64,000 nucleotides of DNA from NCBI RefSeq assembly GCF_033115175.1, contig NC_084835.1, positions 27,919,858-27,983,857 on the forward strand, in the 5' to 3' direction. Positions 1 through 9,511 of this stretch are shown here, in pieces. Within the stretch, counting starts at the first letter, position 1. Every line of letters begins with the position of its first letter. The notes beneath the pieces were generated by a model. The model had not been told where the DNA came from. It saw only the letters and a list, made by a program, of their open reading frames with translations, and did not search any database. Position numbers and translations under genes: made by a program. The stretch comes from Lepus europaeus. Taxonomy: Eukaryota > Chordata > Mammalia > Lagomorpha > Leporidae.

Positions 1-364
1 TTACTTGTATTTTGCAGTCTGCAGAATGTATCTGCTGTTGAATTTGAGGAAAATGGAGACTGTAGATTCTTTCAACATTTTTGTTACTTTTTCATGATTG
101 CTGTGAGAAAGGAAAAATGGCTGAGTTGGTAAAGCCATCTATGTTCATGCCAGATGCCCTGTGTGTTGGTTGTGGGTCCAGTCACCCTTCATGGCTTCAG
201 AGACTCATCATAATTACATAATTTCTATAAATGTGTCTTTTGGGCCTCAATTTTTATAATTAAATGTATGAAAGATTGACTTATAAAATATAAACCCTGT
301 AAACTATGACAATATAAAAACTATTATAGATTTGCTAAATATAAGATTCTTTCATAAAGTATTT
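1..364. other. Unique AT-rich flanking sequence
   Basis: AT-rich DNA with no ORF, no recognisable repeat and no clear regulatory motif. Confidence 0.4.
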
Positions 365-465
365 AGAAAAACAATTAAAAGTTATATTTATTTTTGTGCA
401 AGATTTTTTTGAAATGTGTGCCTAGTTTTGTCATAATATACATTTTTATGAACTTTTTGAAGACC
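365..465 (-). repeat. Old inverted-repeat DNA element, copy A
   Basis: The right edge (ATGAACTTTTTGAAGACC) is the reverse complement of the left edge of a second copy at 37702-37812, and the interiors align loosely. This suggests one short nonautonomous DNA transposon family inserted twice in opposite orientations. The exact family is not recognised. Confidence 0.45.
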
Positions 466-546
466 CTTTGTATGGATGAATTTAACTTTTTTTCCCTACC
501 AAAAAAAACCCTTATCTTTCAATTCTATTTTCTAAGAATTTTTTTT

Positions 547-868
547 CTTTTCTTTTTTTTTTTTTAATTTATTTGACGGGTAGAGTTATAGATAGTGAGA
601 GATAGAGAGAGAAAGATCTTCCATCCACTGATTCACTCCCCAAATGGCCGCTACGGCCAGCGCTGCACCGATCCAAAGCCAGGTGCTTCTTCCTGGTCTC
701 CCATGCGGGTGCAGGGGCCCAAGCACTCGGGGCATCCTCCACTGCCCTCCCAGGCCACAACAGAGAGCTGGACTGGAAGAGGAGCAACCAGGACTAGAAC
801 TCAGCGCCCATATGGGATGCTGGCATTGTAGGTGGAGGATTAACCAAGTGAGCCATGGTGCCAGCCCC
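547..868 (-). repeat. Lagomorph CSINE, minus strand
   Basis: Full-length C repeat read in reverse: T-rich tail, a GAGA-rich segment, the diagnostic CAGAGAGCTGGA block and the tRNA-like head ending near GTGCCAGCCCC. Imperfect AAGAATTTTT / AGGAATTTTT flanks look like a target-site duplication. It abuts the next CSINE. Confidence 0.9.
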
Positions 869-880
869 AGGAATTTTTTT

Positions 881-1225
881 TTTTAAAGAGTTTATTCATT
901 TATATGAAAGGCAGAATTAGAGAGAGAGAGAGACAGAGAGAGAGAGAGACAGAGTGTGAGAGAGTTCTTCCATCCTCTGGTTCACTCCCCAAGTAGCCAC
1001 AATGGCTGGGAATGGACTGGGCCAAAGCCAGGAGCCAGGAGCTTCACCCAATTCTCCCATGTGGGTATAGGGGCCAAAGCACTTGGGGCATCTTCTGCTG
1101 CTTTCTTAGACACATTAGCAAGGAACTAGATTGGAAGTGGAGCAGCTAGGATTTGAACCATTGCCAATATGAGATGTTGGCATTGCAGGCAGTGGCTTAA
1201 CCCACTAAACCACAGTGCCTGCCCC
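881..1225 (-). repeat. Lagomorph CSINE, minus strand
   Basis: Second, more diverged C repeat placed head to tail with the one at 547-868, sharing its T-rich junction. It carries an expanded GAGA/GACA tract after the tail. Confidence 0.85.
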
Positions 1226-1372
1226 TCCTTGAGCTTTTATGCATATTTGAGATATAGTGAGTCTAAGGGGAGGATACATGTAGGAATCTGTAAGTCCTCT
1301 TTTGCTGTGGTGTGTACAAGGATACTGCCTACCACAGCAAGGAAAAATGAAGTTTAAAAACCCACTGGACAG

Positions 1373-1689
1373 GGGCAGGTGTTGTGGGTTAAGCCACTGC
1401 TTGGGATACCCACATAAAAATCACAGCGCCTGGTATGGAGTCCTGCCTCCACTTCCAATCCAGCTTCCCATTAATACACCTAGGACATACTGGCTCAAGT
1501 TCTTCAGTTCCTGCCACCACCCAGATGGAGCTCCTGGATCCTGGCCTTGGCTTGGTCCAGTTTGGTTGTTGCAGGCATTCGGGGTGTGAACCAGAGGATC
1601 GATTCAATCTCTTTCTCTCTCTTTCTCTACTTCTTTCTCTAACTCTGTTGCTCTGCCTTTCAAATACAAATAAATAAATAAACTTTAAA
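1373..1689 (+). repeat. Lagomorph CSINE, plus strand
   Basis: Diverged C repeat starting GGGCAGGTGTTGTGG and ending in an AAATAAATAAA-type tail. AAACCCACTGGACAG (1358-1372) and AAACCCACCGGGCAG (1690-1704) form a 15 bp imperfect target-site duplication. Confidence 0.9.
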
Positions 1690-1890
1690 AAACCCACCGG
1701 GCAGTTAACTGTTTGAAACCATGTTGGTTTTCACACAGAACACTTGTATTTGTGAACAGATTTCCTTATGGACTTGTCAGCACATGGAAGTTGCTTCATC
1801 CTCTTCCATAGCTATGAGAAATTCCATTATATGATCAGCTGTGATTGATTTAAGCAGTTCCCATTTGATGGGCAGTTGGAAAGTTATAAT

Positions 1891-2228
1891 TTTTTTTTTA
1901 AAGATTTGTTTTATTTATTTGAAAGGCAGAGTTACAGAGAGGCAGAGGCAGAGAGGGAGCAAGAGCAAGAAGTCTTCCATCCACTGGTTCACTCCCAAAA
2001 TGGCCACAACAGCTGGAGCTGGGCTGATCTGAAGCCAGGAGCCAGGAGCTTCTTCCAGGTCTCCCACATGGGTGCAGGGGCCCAAGGACTTGGGCCATCT
2101 TCTACTGCTTTCCCAGGCCATAGCAGAGAGCTGGATTGGAAGTGAGGAAGCCTGGACTTGAACTGGTGCCCATATGGGATGCCGGCACTGCAGGCATCAG
2201 CTTTACCCACTACGCCACAGCATCGGCC
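1891..2228 (-). repeat. Lagomorph CSINE, minus strand
   Basis: Full-length C repeat with a T-rich 5' edge. Flanks GAAAGTTATAATTTT and AAAAGTTGTGATTTT are an imperfect 15 bp target-site duplication. Confidence 0.9.
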
Positions 2229-2883
2229 TTGAAAAGTTGTGATTTTGTAAGATATTCCCAAAGAAATGGATTTGATCCTGGAAAGACATTTTCTTATGAC
2301 CTTCATCTTCAGAAGGCAATCTGCTCTCTATGAAAACAGGCAACTTTAGATTCAGATAATTAGAAGGTGTGTTATGCGTGAACATTTTCTTCTTTTTTTT
2401 CTCCCATTTGGCTTGATGTTTTGAATGTAGAACTACACCAGAATAGCAGCATCAGCATATGTCGTGACTGCTCATTTAAGAGCTCTTCATTTCACAGGAG
2501 CATTCTCTGGTCCAGAAAGTGCGGTAGTTGAGAAGCTGTGCCACTATGTGGGTGAGTGTGGCTGTGTGAGTGTGTGGTCACTGCTCTCTGGAGACAAAGG
2601 CGACCAGCAGAGGTTGCTTTAAAGGGATCCTTTCAATCGAATGCTAGGCCTACCATACCCTAGGAAAGATTGCTTTTTTACACAAGCAAACTGCAATGTT
2701 AGGGTTTCTCTCTCCCTCACACACTCACACACATGTGAAAAACAGTAATTTTTATGCTCACATATATACTCACACACAATCATAGATACATAAAGGCACT
2801 CACTTGGAGTCATGAACATAGACTCACACCCACACACGCTCAGACCCACACTCACACCCAGACATATTTGGCAAGTACATATA
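2229..2883. other. Unique sequence with CA-rich low-complexity stretch
   Basis: No gene seen. Interrupted CA/CACAC repeats and TG runs occupy about 2540-2580 and 2715-2870. Confidence 0.5.
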
Positions 2884-3393
2884 CAGTCATCTCTCAGTAT
2901 TCACAGGGGCCTTGGTTCCAGGAACCTCTGCAAATATCAAAATACGCAGATGCACAAATCCCTTATATAAAATGGTGTTGTATTTGCATATTCCCTCTGC
3001 ACATCTTCTCATATACATAGTTATAGATTATTTATAGTACTTAATACAATGTAAATGCTACATAAATAGTTGTTATGTTTTTTAGGAAATAATGCCCAGG
3101 ACAAAGTGTGTACTTGGTGAGTGTAGTTGCAATCACTGTAGACCTAACTTTATGGTATTCAATTAAGATGCAGGGTAAACAGTGGAGATGTGGGGAGACA
3201 GCAGAGGCCACACAGGGTTCACTCACACACACATTGCTTCGTTCCCATGGACTCAGTGTGGTGCTCTGTCACTGTATGGCACATTTAAGTTCTGTAGTTT
3301 AGAACCTTCTGGAATTTTGGGGGGAGGCAGAGAATATTTTTAGTCTGCAGTTACTTGGATCTGTGGATGTGAAAGGCTGATGCCTATAGACTG
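2884..3393 (+). mobile_element. Tigger/pogo-like nonautonomous DNA transposon
   Basis: The left end (CAGTCATCTCTCAGTATTCA, then GGTTCCAGGA, AAATAC and CCCTTATATAAAATGG) matches a Tigger-related MER element as I remember it. The right end (GATCTGTGGATG...GACTG) is an approximate inverted repeat of the left. TA precedes the left end, as expected for pogo-type target sites. It is decayed and without coding capacity. Confidence 0.65.
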
Positions 3394-3836
3394 TGTGTAC
3401 ACATGGTGTGCACACACACACAGAATAGCTTCTTCAGTGAACATCAGAGGGCTGCCAGCGTGTAAGATCTCGTGCTCGGACATGGGGGTGGGATAGGCAG
3501 GGGCGTGCAGCCCCCTCAGCTTAGTCCTGCTCTAGAGCAGGAGGAGTGGGCCGGCTGCTCTGATACCTGTGAGCTTGCGATGGCTTGGCCTGCTCTATGG
3601 CCAGGTGATCCTTCCAGGTCCTTTGTTGGCGTGAACCTGGGCACCTACCCAGGAGAGCTTTCCCAGGGTCTGATAGCTCTTAAAGAGAGAGGTCACATTT
3701 TGTACAAAGTTCCCCTGATGTCTCGCCCTTGCATTTTCCTTTGTTGGAGCCTCGTGGGGCCTCTTTGAGTTCAGTGGAAGACTTAGAAATGTTGGAGAGG
3801 ATCATTTCATTGGTTGGGTTCAGCTGAAGTGGCTTA
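3394..3836. other. Unique sequence
   Basis: Short CA run at 3406-3422; otherwise no gene, repeat or recognisable signal. Confidence 0.4.
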
Positions 3837-3849
3837 ATACCTACTCCTG

Positions 3850-4241
3850 GGGCCAGCGCTGTTGTTAAGTATCCACCTGTGGTAGCAGCATCCCATATGG
3901 GTCCTGGTTCGAGTCCCGGCTGTTCCACTTCTGATCCAGCTCTCTGCTATGGCCTGGGAAAGCAGTAGAAGATGGCCCAAGGCCTTGGGCCTCTGCATCC
4001 ATGTGGGAGACCCGGAAGAAGCTTCTGGCTTTGGATTGGCTCAGTTCTGGTCATTGTGGCCAATTGGGGGTGAACCAGTAGATGGAAGACCTGTCTCTCT
4101 CTCTCTGTCTGTCTGCCTCTCCTTCTCTCTGTGTAACTCAAGTAAATAAATCTTTTTTTTTTTTAAAGACCTCTCTCTTGGTCTCTCCGTGTCTCTGTAA
4201 CTCTGCCTCTCAAGTAAGTAAATACATACATACATACATAC
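3850..4241 (+). repeat. CSINE with duplicated 3' end and ACAT tail
   Basis: A plus-strand C repeat reaches its normal tail (AAGTAAATAAATC, T-run), then restarts with a second copy of the CT-rich and GTAACTCTGCCTCTCAAGTAAGTAAA 3' segment and ends in a (CATA)n array. ATACCTACTCCTG (3837-3849) and ATACATACTCCCTG (4242-4255) form one target-site duplication around the whole unit, so the double tail probably inserted as a single event. Confidence 0.8.
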
Positions 4242-4569
4242 ATACATACTCCCTGCAAGCAGGTTTGGCACAGGGAACCTGGTGCTGACTTCAGGACTGC
4301 ACTCAGCACGGGTTTCAAACAGTCAAATTGTTGCTGAGAGCAGAACACCTTTTTGCTGTCACAGTGGTCACCTTAGTGTGCGTCCACCTGGCCATCACTG
4401 TGGGGCTAGAAATAATGTCATTGAATTTTGAAGGTGACAATAAACCTGCTTCCTCAGTCATCCTCGTCTCTCCCCTTGTTCCTTCAGCCAGCATCCTGCC
4501 TCCCAGCGTTAAGTGAGGAATCTCTTCCGAGCAGTGCTTTCTCTGGTTCCTCCCTTCTTGGCAAACGTG

Positions 4570-4652
4570 GTGCCAGAACCTGAACCAGCGCTCATGGGAA
4601 TGCCTGCAATGCAGGTCACAGCTTAACCCTCTGTGACACCACAATGGTCCCC
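4570..4652 (-). repeat. CSINE fragment (head only), minus strand
   Basis: Only the tRNA-like head of a C repeat is present (AACCAGCGCTCATGGGA through CTTAACCC), without body or tail. Confidence 0.6.
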
Positions 4653-4686
4653 TAGATTTTTTTTATGTGTATATTCTGCTACTTCC

Positions 4687-5015
4687 TTTTTAAAAAAAGA
4701 TTTAGTTATTTATATTTGAAAGGCGCAGCTATAGGGGGGCAGAGGGAAAGAGGGGGGGAAGGTCTTCCATCTGCTGGTTCACTCCCCAAATGGGCACAAT
4801 GGCTGGCTGCAGCTGGGCCAGTCTGAAGCCAGGAGCTTTTTCTGGGTCTCCCACATGGATCCCAGGGCCCAAGTGCTTGGGCCATCTTTTACTGCTTTCC
4901 CAGGCCATAGCAGAGAGCTGGAGCGGAAGAGGAGCAGCCTGGACTAGAACCAGTGACCAAACAGGATGCTTGCACTGTAGGCTGGGGCTTTAGCTGATAA
5001 GCCACAGTGGCGGCC
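4687..5015 (-). repeat. Lagomorph CSINE, minus strand
   Basis: Near full-length C repeat from an A/T-rich tail to GCCACAGTGGCGGCC. It lies just beside the head fragment at 4570-4652. Confidence 0.88.
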
Positions 5016-6944
5016 TCAACTGCAAAGTTTTATGAAGTTGTTTGATGCTTGTCCCTGTGTGCAGACTGTGACTACCACACCACACACACAGACAGGTGTG
5101 TTGTGTTGTTGACTCAGGAACCATGAGCATGACTACCACTGGAGAAGTAATTGTCCAAAATGGAAAAACAAACTGAAAACAAAAAGCCCACACACCCAAC
5201 CAAACAAAAACCTCTTGGTAAGGTTCTGAACAAAACAGAAAACAGCCTTCCCTTTATTTTCACAGTAGTTTCATTCCTGGAAAATTCAGCGCTTATTAAA
5301 AGCTAGCAAAAGCTCCTTTGTGTTGATATTTTAGAAATGCACTTACATTTTAGATGTAGGCAGTTAATGGCTTTTTTTTTTTTTTTTTTTGCCCCCCTTC
5401 TACCTGAATGACCAGTGAGACATTTGAAAGTCCTATGGGATGCAGGACAATTCTTCCTTGTGTGGGCCTCTCCCGCCTTCATCCAGTGACTGCCCGTAGG
5501 GCCCTGAGTCATTATGAAAGAACATAGCCCCAGCTGTTCAGAGTGCCCCAGGGGCTCTGCCCTCACCACCTCTGACAACCACTGCTCTGGGTCTCCTCGG
5601 GATCTGGGTCTCCTCGGGAATCCGTTCCATACACCAGGAGCAGGTGAACATTATTCTTAAACATTCACCTGTCTTTCACTCTTGTTCAAACACCACTAGC
5701 AGCTCCCCACTGTGGCAGGACAAAGTGCAGCATCCCTAGCCAGAAAAACAGTGGGCAACTCTGCCCATGACAGGTGCATCTGGCTGAATTCAGTGTTTCA
5801 GCTCAGAGTTGGGTGTTGAGGTGCCTTCAGGAACCCGCTGGCTCAAATTAAGGAGACCCTCCTTTAGGGGCTGTGTGTCTTTGGAGAAGTGGCTGAACCC
5901 TTCTGGGCCTCCTCGTCCTCTGTTACATAAGAGTATGCAATGGCATAGCTTAGCGATCCCTTTCTGCACTCATTTCTGTGAATCTGAGAAGAGTGATAGA
6001 GTCTGTAAGTGGTAGCACCTCACATTTTGCTAGAACTTTGAGTTCTGAATTTATTGGTGTCAGTTTAAGTCTTTTTGTCTTTTGAGGTAGTGGGAACGCT
6101 TGGTGGGATCCATTTCAAATGTACAGCATTCTGCTTTGGACGGTCTGTGGGTGACAGCTGTCAACATTGGAAACCCATCCCCCGCACCCCTCCCAGCTGT
6201 GGCTCCCTGTGGTGGGCTCTTCCCTCTGCTACTCTCTAGGTGCCCAGAGTTCAGCTGTGTCAGAGGAGCACAGCGCCACGACTTCAGTACAGAGCGTCTC
6301 CCGGCCTTCGTGTCCAAGCAGCCCTCAAGACAGCCGGTGCTCCAGCAGCTTGCTCAGATGTGTCCGAGCTGTGCTCGCATTATTTTGCCATCCACGTTTT
6401 CCGCTCGGTTAATAGGCCTAACAATAGTATGGATGTCATGGGTACTTGCTCATCACACACACTATTGTTGATCCCTTGTCAAAGTGTATAATTACGCATT
6501 TATCACGGTGGTTTTCTTTCCCAGTCCGGCCTGTCTCCCTCCTAGGGTATAAACTCTGTGAGGGCAGCGGGCCTGATTCGTCCTCTCCTCCATCCCCAGC
6601 ACATCCTCCTGCGCCCACCACCCAGGAGACACTCCACAGCGATGGACCTGGATCTGGGGAATGAGTGAGGGGCTGTCACCACATACTGGCAACGAGGGAA
6701 GCCTCACTAATAAGGACCGGTGGGCTCCCATTCGCTCATGCATGCATTTGGAAAGAAAGCTCTTGTGCTCTAGCAGGAAAATTAATTTTCTCTCCCAGCC
6801 CCTCCCCCCCCTCCCCGCCCCCGTTCGAGCGTCAAAGCCATCCGGACCACTTGCCCCGGGGTCAGGCCAAGCCTAGCTCGGCTTGGGAAGGACTGGCACG
6901 CGTCTCTAGGCGGGAGGTGTGCACAGAAGCGGAGAATTCATTAT
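5016..6944. other. Unique 5' flanking sequence upstream of the CpG island
   Basis: No exon or gene recognised. There is a T19 run at 5372-5390, a 17 bp tandem duplication (CTGGGTCTCCTCGGGA-type) near 5587-5620 and a CA-rich stretch near 5080. GC content climbs from about 6.6 kb toward the island. Confidence 0.4.
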
Positions 6945-6952
6945 AACCGGTT
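6945..6952. promoter_or_regulatory. Grainyhead/CP2-type palindrome AACCGGTT
   Basis: An exact AACCGGTT palindrome sits at the upstream edge of the CpG island, within ATTATAACCGGTTAG. This 8-mer is the core consensus bound by Grainyhead-like and related CP2 factors. Function here is inference from the motif alone. Confidence 0.3.
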
Positions 6953-7356
6953 AGTCATCCGTGGAGATGTAGACACTGCCCGTGGGCGGGGCGCACCTGG
7001 CACCCCACCCCGGGGCAGGGGGGCTGTTCCCGGCGCTGCTCCCCTAAGTGGGAGCGCAAGCGGCCAGAGCCTATGGCAGCCCAGGCCCGGGGTCTGCAGG
7101 TACTCTGAAAAAAAGCACCGAGGGTCCCTGGGCGCCCCAATCCCCTACAGCCAATTCTGAGATCGAATCCAGCATCTGCGGGGGAAACTTTTCCACGGAC
7201 TGCAGGGCGGGAGGGCCCGCCTGGCTCCTAGCCCGACACCCGCCTGGAGAAGGCTGCAGCCAGGGCGCTGGGGCTCAGGGTAGTGACCCCGGCCGCGCGC
7301 AGACCTGGAGAACTCCGGCGGCAGCGTCAGGAGCGCGCGGTTCGCTCGCGCAACGA

Positions 7357-7365
7357 TGACTCAGC
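7357..7365 (+). promoter_or_regulatory. AP-1 / MARE-like site TGACTCAGC
   Basis: TGACTCAGC matches the AP-1 core (TGACTCA) extended by GC, as in Maf/NF-E2 recognition elements. It lies about 1.3 kb upstream of the start codon inside the island. Occupancy is not shown by sequence. Confidence 0.3.
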
Positions 7366-8449
7366 CTCGCTTGGGTCGGTCTCCACCGCCAGCCGGCGCG
7401 AGGGCTCCACAAAGTTCCCAGTCCCACCCCAGACCTCGCGCGGGGGCGAGGGGCTCCTTGCAAGCCGGGTGCCGGTATGGGGGCGGCGGCGGCGGCAGGG
7501 AGGCCGTGGGGAAGCCTGGTTCTCCCGGCGCCCAGGGGTTCCCCCGACTTCCCTTCCCTTCTCCGCGTCCTCTGCAGGCAGCCGGGATGCGCCTCAGTCG
7601 GCGCTGAGCTGGGGGCCCAGGAGGCGAGGTGATGCGGGGCTCGGAGGAATCTCGAAATCAGGGGGTGTCCGCCGGACCGTGTGGACTCGGCGCCACATTC
7701 GCTCCCTCGCCCAGCCCGGAAGCTGGCCGCAGCCGTGAGGCTCCGGGGCCGAAGTCGGCCCGGGCAAGCGCTGCTCCGCAGCCCCCGGCCCGGGGTCCAG
7801 TGTACCGGGGGCGGCTGCGCTGCGGGTCGACGCCAGGGGCCCCGCGCTCCTGCGCTCGCGTGGCGGCGGCTGTGCCGCCCTCCGCGCCTTCCCCCGTCGG
7901 GCGCCGCGGGCCCTGGAGCCGCTGTGGGAGGCTTGGTAGCGGTGCCTTCGCCAGAGCCCCGCGCCCCCGCCCCTTCCCCACCCCGCTCCGCGCCCGCCTC
8001 AGCTCCTTCTCACACTTGTGCCTCTTCCCCGCTTCCCTTCCCACGGGAAAACTGCGGCGGGGGTGGGGGTCGCGCCACCCTGGGGCTCCGCAACCCTGCC
8101 GCCGCCCTGGTCCCTGCACGGCCCCCGGAGCGCACGCCGGGCCCTCGACCCCCTCCCTCCGACCCCGGCTCGGGGGTCGCCCGCGCTCGGGGCTCCAGGG
8201 GCCCGGCCGGAGAGTCGCGCCCGCGGCGGCGGACTGCGGAGTTGTCGAGAACTCGCGGCCGCAGTGGGCCGGGCGGGGCCGGACGCGCTCCGCCGCGGCC
8301 AAGGACACTGGAGTTTTCGAGTCCCCGCCCGCACGGCGCCTCCCGCCTCGCCGCCTTGGCCCGCCGGACTCCCCGGGGCCGCCGAGGCGGGGCCGGCGGC
8401 CGCGGCAGCGAGAGGCGCGTCCTCCGCCCTCCTCCCGCGCCCGCCTCCT

Positions 8450-8513
8450 CCCCCCCCCCCGCTCCTCCGCCCGCCTCCTCCCCCCGCCCCGCTCCTTTTT
8501 TTTTTTTTTTTTT
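8450..8513 (+). promoter_or_regulatory. Pyrimidine tract (C11 to T18) just upstream of the start codon
   Basis: An 11 C run (8450-8460), two copies of a CCGCCTCCTCCCCC-type unit and an 18 T run (8496-8513) make an almost pure pyrimidine stretch, ending about 150 bp before the ATG. The complementary strand is G-run rich and could form a G-quadruplex or triplex. The tract may lie in the 5' UTR or core promoter. Confidence 0.5.
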
Positions 8514-8661
8514 GCTCCCCAAGTGAGCCCGGCGCGCGAGAGGCAGGCGGGGCGGCGCGGCGCGGAGCCGGCAGCCCGGCGCGCTCGCCCACCGCCCGCT
8601 CCGCGCAGCTCCCGGCCGCCGCTCTGGTCGCCGCCGCCCGGCGCGTCGGAGGGAGCCCAGC

Positions 8662-8783
8662 ATGGCCGGGCCGGGCTCGGCGCGCCGCGCGTCCCGGGGG
8701 GCCTCGGCGCTCCTCACCGCTGCGCTCCTCTATGCCGCGCTGGGGGATACGGTGCGCTCGGAGCAGCAGATTCCGCTCTCCGT
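8662..8783 (+). CDS. CACNA2D3: CACNA2D3 coding exon 1 (alpha2delta-3 N-terminus, signal peptide)
   Basis: This exon encodes the first 40 residues and two bases of codon 41 of alpha2delta-3. That protein is an extracellular, membrane-anchored auxiliary subunit that helps traffic and tune voltage-gated calcium channels, mainly in neurons. The peptide begins MAGPGSARRASRGASALL and continues with a hydrophobic core (about residues 14-28, ASALLTAALLYAALG) typical of a cleaved ER signal peptide, then SEQQIPLSV. I recognise it as the CACNA2D3 N-terminus, with a few substitutions against the human protein as I remember it. The start is well supported: A at -3, G at +4, an in-frame TGA at 8524-8526 and no intervening in-frame ATG. 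The exon ends at a consensus donor (GTAAGT, 8784-8789) after the second base of a Val codon. A GTG donor two bases earlier would not restore the frame. Confidence 0.93.
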
Positions 8784-9429
8784 GTAAGTGCGGGGTCCCG
8801 TGCCGCCCGGGGAGGGTACCTGGCCGCCCGTGACCCGCTGTGCCCAACTTTGGGCGCCTGGGCAGGACCTGCGGCGGACGCCGGCCTCGCCCCGCGCACC
8901 TGCCTGCCGGGTCCCGCAACCCTCTCGCCCCTGGCCTCGGGTTGGCGAGAGCGCCCTGCAGAGGCTCACCTCAAGTGACAGCTCCAACTTCGGAGCCTGT
9001 GTACCGGATCCAACTTGCACGGGCCGTTCCTGTCTCCCTGCCTTCGCTCTCTCGCCATCTCTTTTCTTTTCTGGGGGGACTGGGGGGGGGGTGGGTGGGA
9101 GCGGATGGGTGGATTTCTTCCCTCCAGGATTCGCCGGGTGCTGCTGAATCCGCCGGCGATTGTAGAAACGCACCTAGGCGGTCCTGGAGAGCGCCGGGGG
9201 CACTTCGCGTGGGAACTCTGCGACCCCCCACGGGCCCCCTCCTGCGCTGCACTCTGCGGTTTGGATCTGGCAGTTTGCACCGAGGCACTTGTTCTTTTTC
9301 TTTTTTCTTTTCTTTTCTTTCGTGTTATCTCGCCCTGCCCCTGCAGCCACAGCCCCGAGTGTGCGAGTGCGTGCGCGCGGGCTGTGACACGGCGGTGACA
9401 TTTCTCCCTGTGGCCTTTCTCTCCTGTAG
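8784..9429 (+). other. CACNA2D3: CACNA2D3 intron 1 (646 bp)
   Basis: The intron runs from GTAAGT at 8784 to a pyrimidine-rich acceptor ending in CTGTAG at 9429. A plausible branch-point sequence (CGGTGAC) lies about 30 nt upstream of the acceptor. It is short and GC-rich for a gene whose later introns are very long in mammals. Inside are a dense G-run motif on the sense strand (9073-9099) and a T/C-rich tract at 9291-9320. The phase is consistent: exon 1 contributes GT and exon 2 supplies the G that completes a Val codon. Confidence 0.9.
9073..9099 (+). other. Putative G-quadruplex motif in intron 1
   Basis: Runs of 6, 10, 3 and 3 G separated by 1-3 nt loops (ACT, T, T) fit the canonical four-tract quadruplex pattern on the sense strand, so the fold could form in DNA or in the pre-mRNA. 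Confidence 0.6.
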
Positions 9430-9511
9430 GGTGAAGCTCTGGGCCTCCGCTTTCGGTGGGGAGATAAAATCCATTGCCGCCAAGTACTCGGGCTCCCAGC
9501 TCCTGCAAAAG
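9430..9511 (+). CDS. CACNA2D3: CACNA2D3 coding exon 2
   Basis: This 82 bp exon completes codon 41 and encodes 27 more residues, beginning VKLWASAFGGEIKSIAAK and ending GSQLLQK. It is the conserved segment just after the signal peptide of alpha2delta-3, ahead of the VWA_N and VWA domains that later exons encode. The acceptor is CTGTAG and the donor is AAG|GTAAGG at 9512, so the exon ends in phase 0. Joined to exon 1 it gives an uninterrupted 68-residue N-terminus. The next exon should begin in phase 0; I do not see it in this window. Confidence 0.93.

Noticed and set aside
7681..8526. 281-codon ORF in the same frame as CACNA2D3, upstream
   Set aside because: It ends at the TGA at 8524-8526 before the real start codon; composition is GC-driven.
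7999..8919. 306- and 235-codon minus-strand ORFs opposite exon 1
   Set aside because: Low-complexity Arg/Gly/Ala sequence with a poly-Lys run from the T18 tract; no domain or splice evidence for an antisense gene.
7629..8978. 449-codon plus-strand ORF across the CpG island
   Set aside because: It is in a different frame from the CACNA2D3 start and rich in Arg, Pro, Ala and Gly, as expected from GC-rich DNA lacking stops. Overlapping long ORFs occur on both strands.
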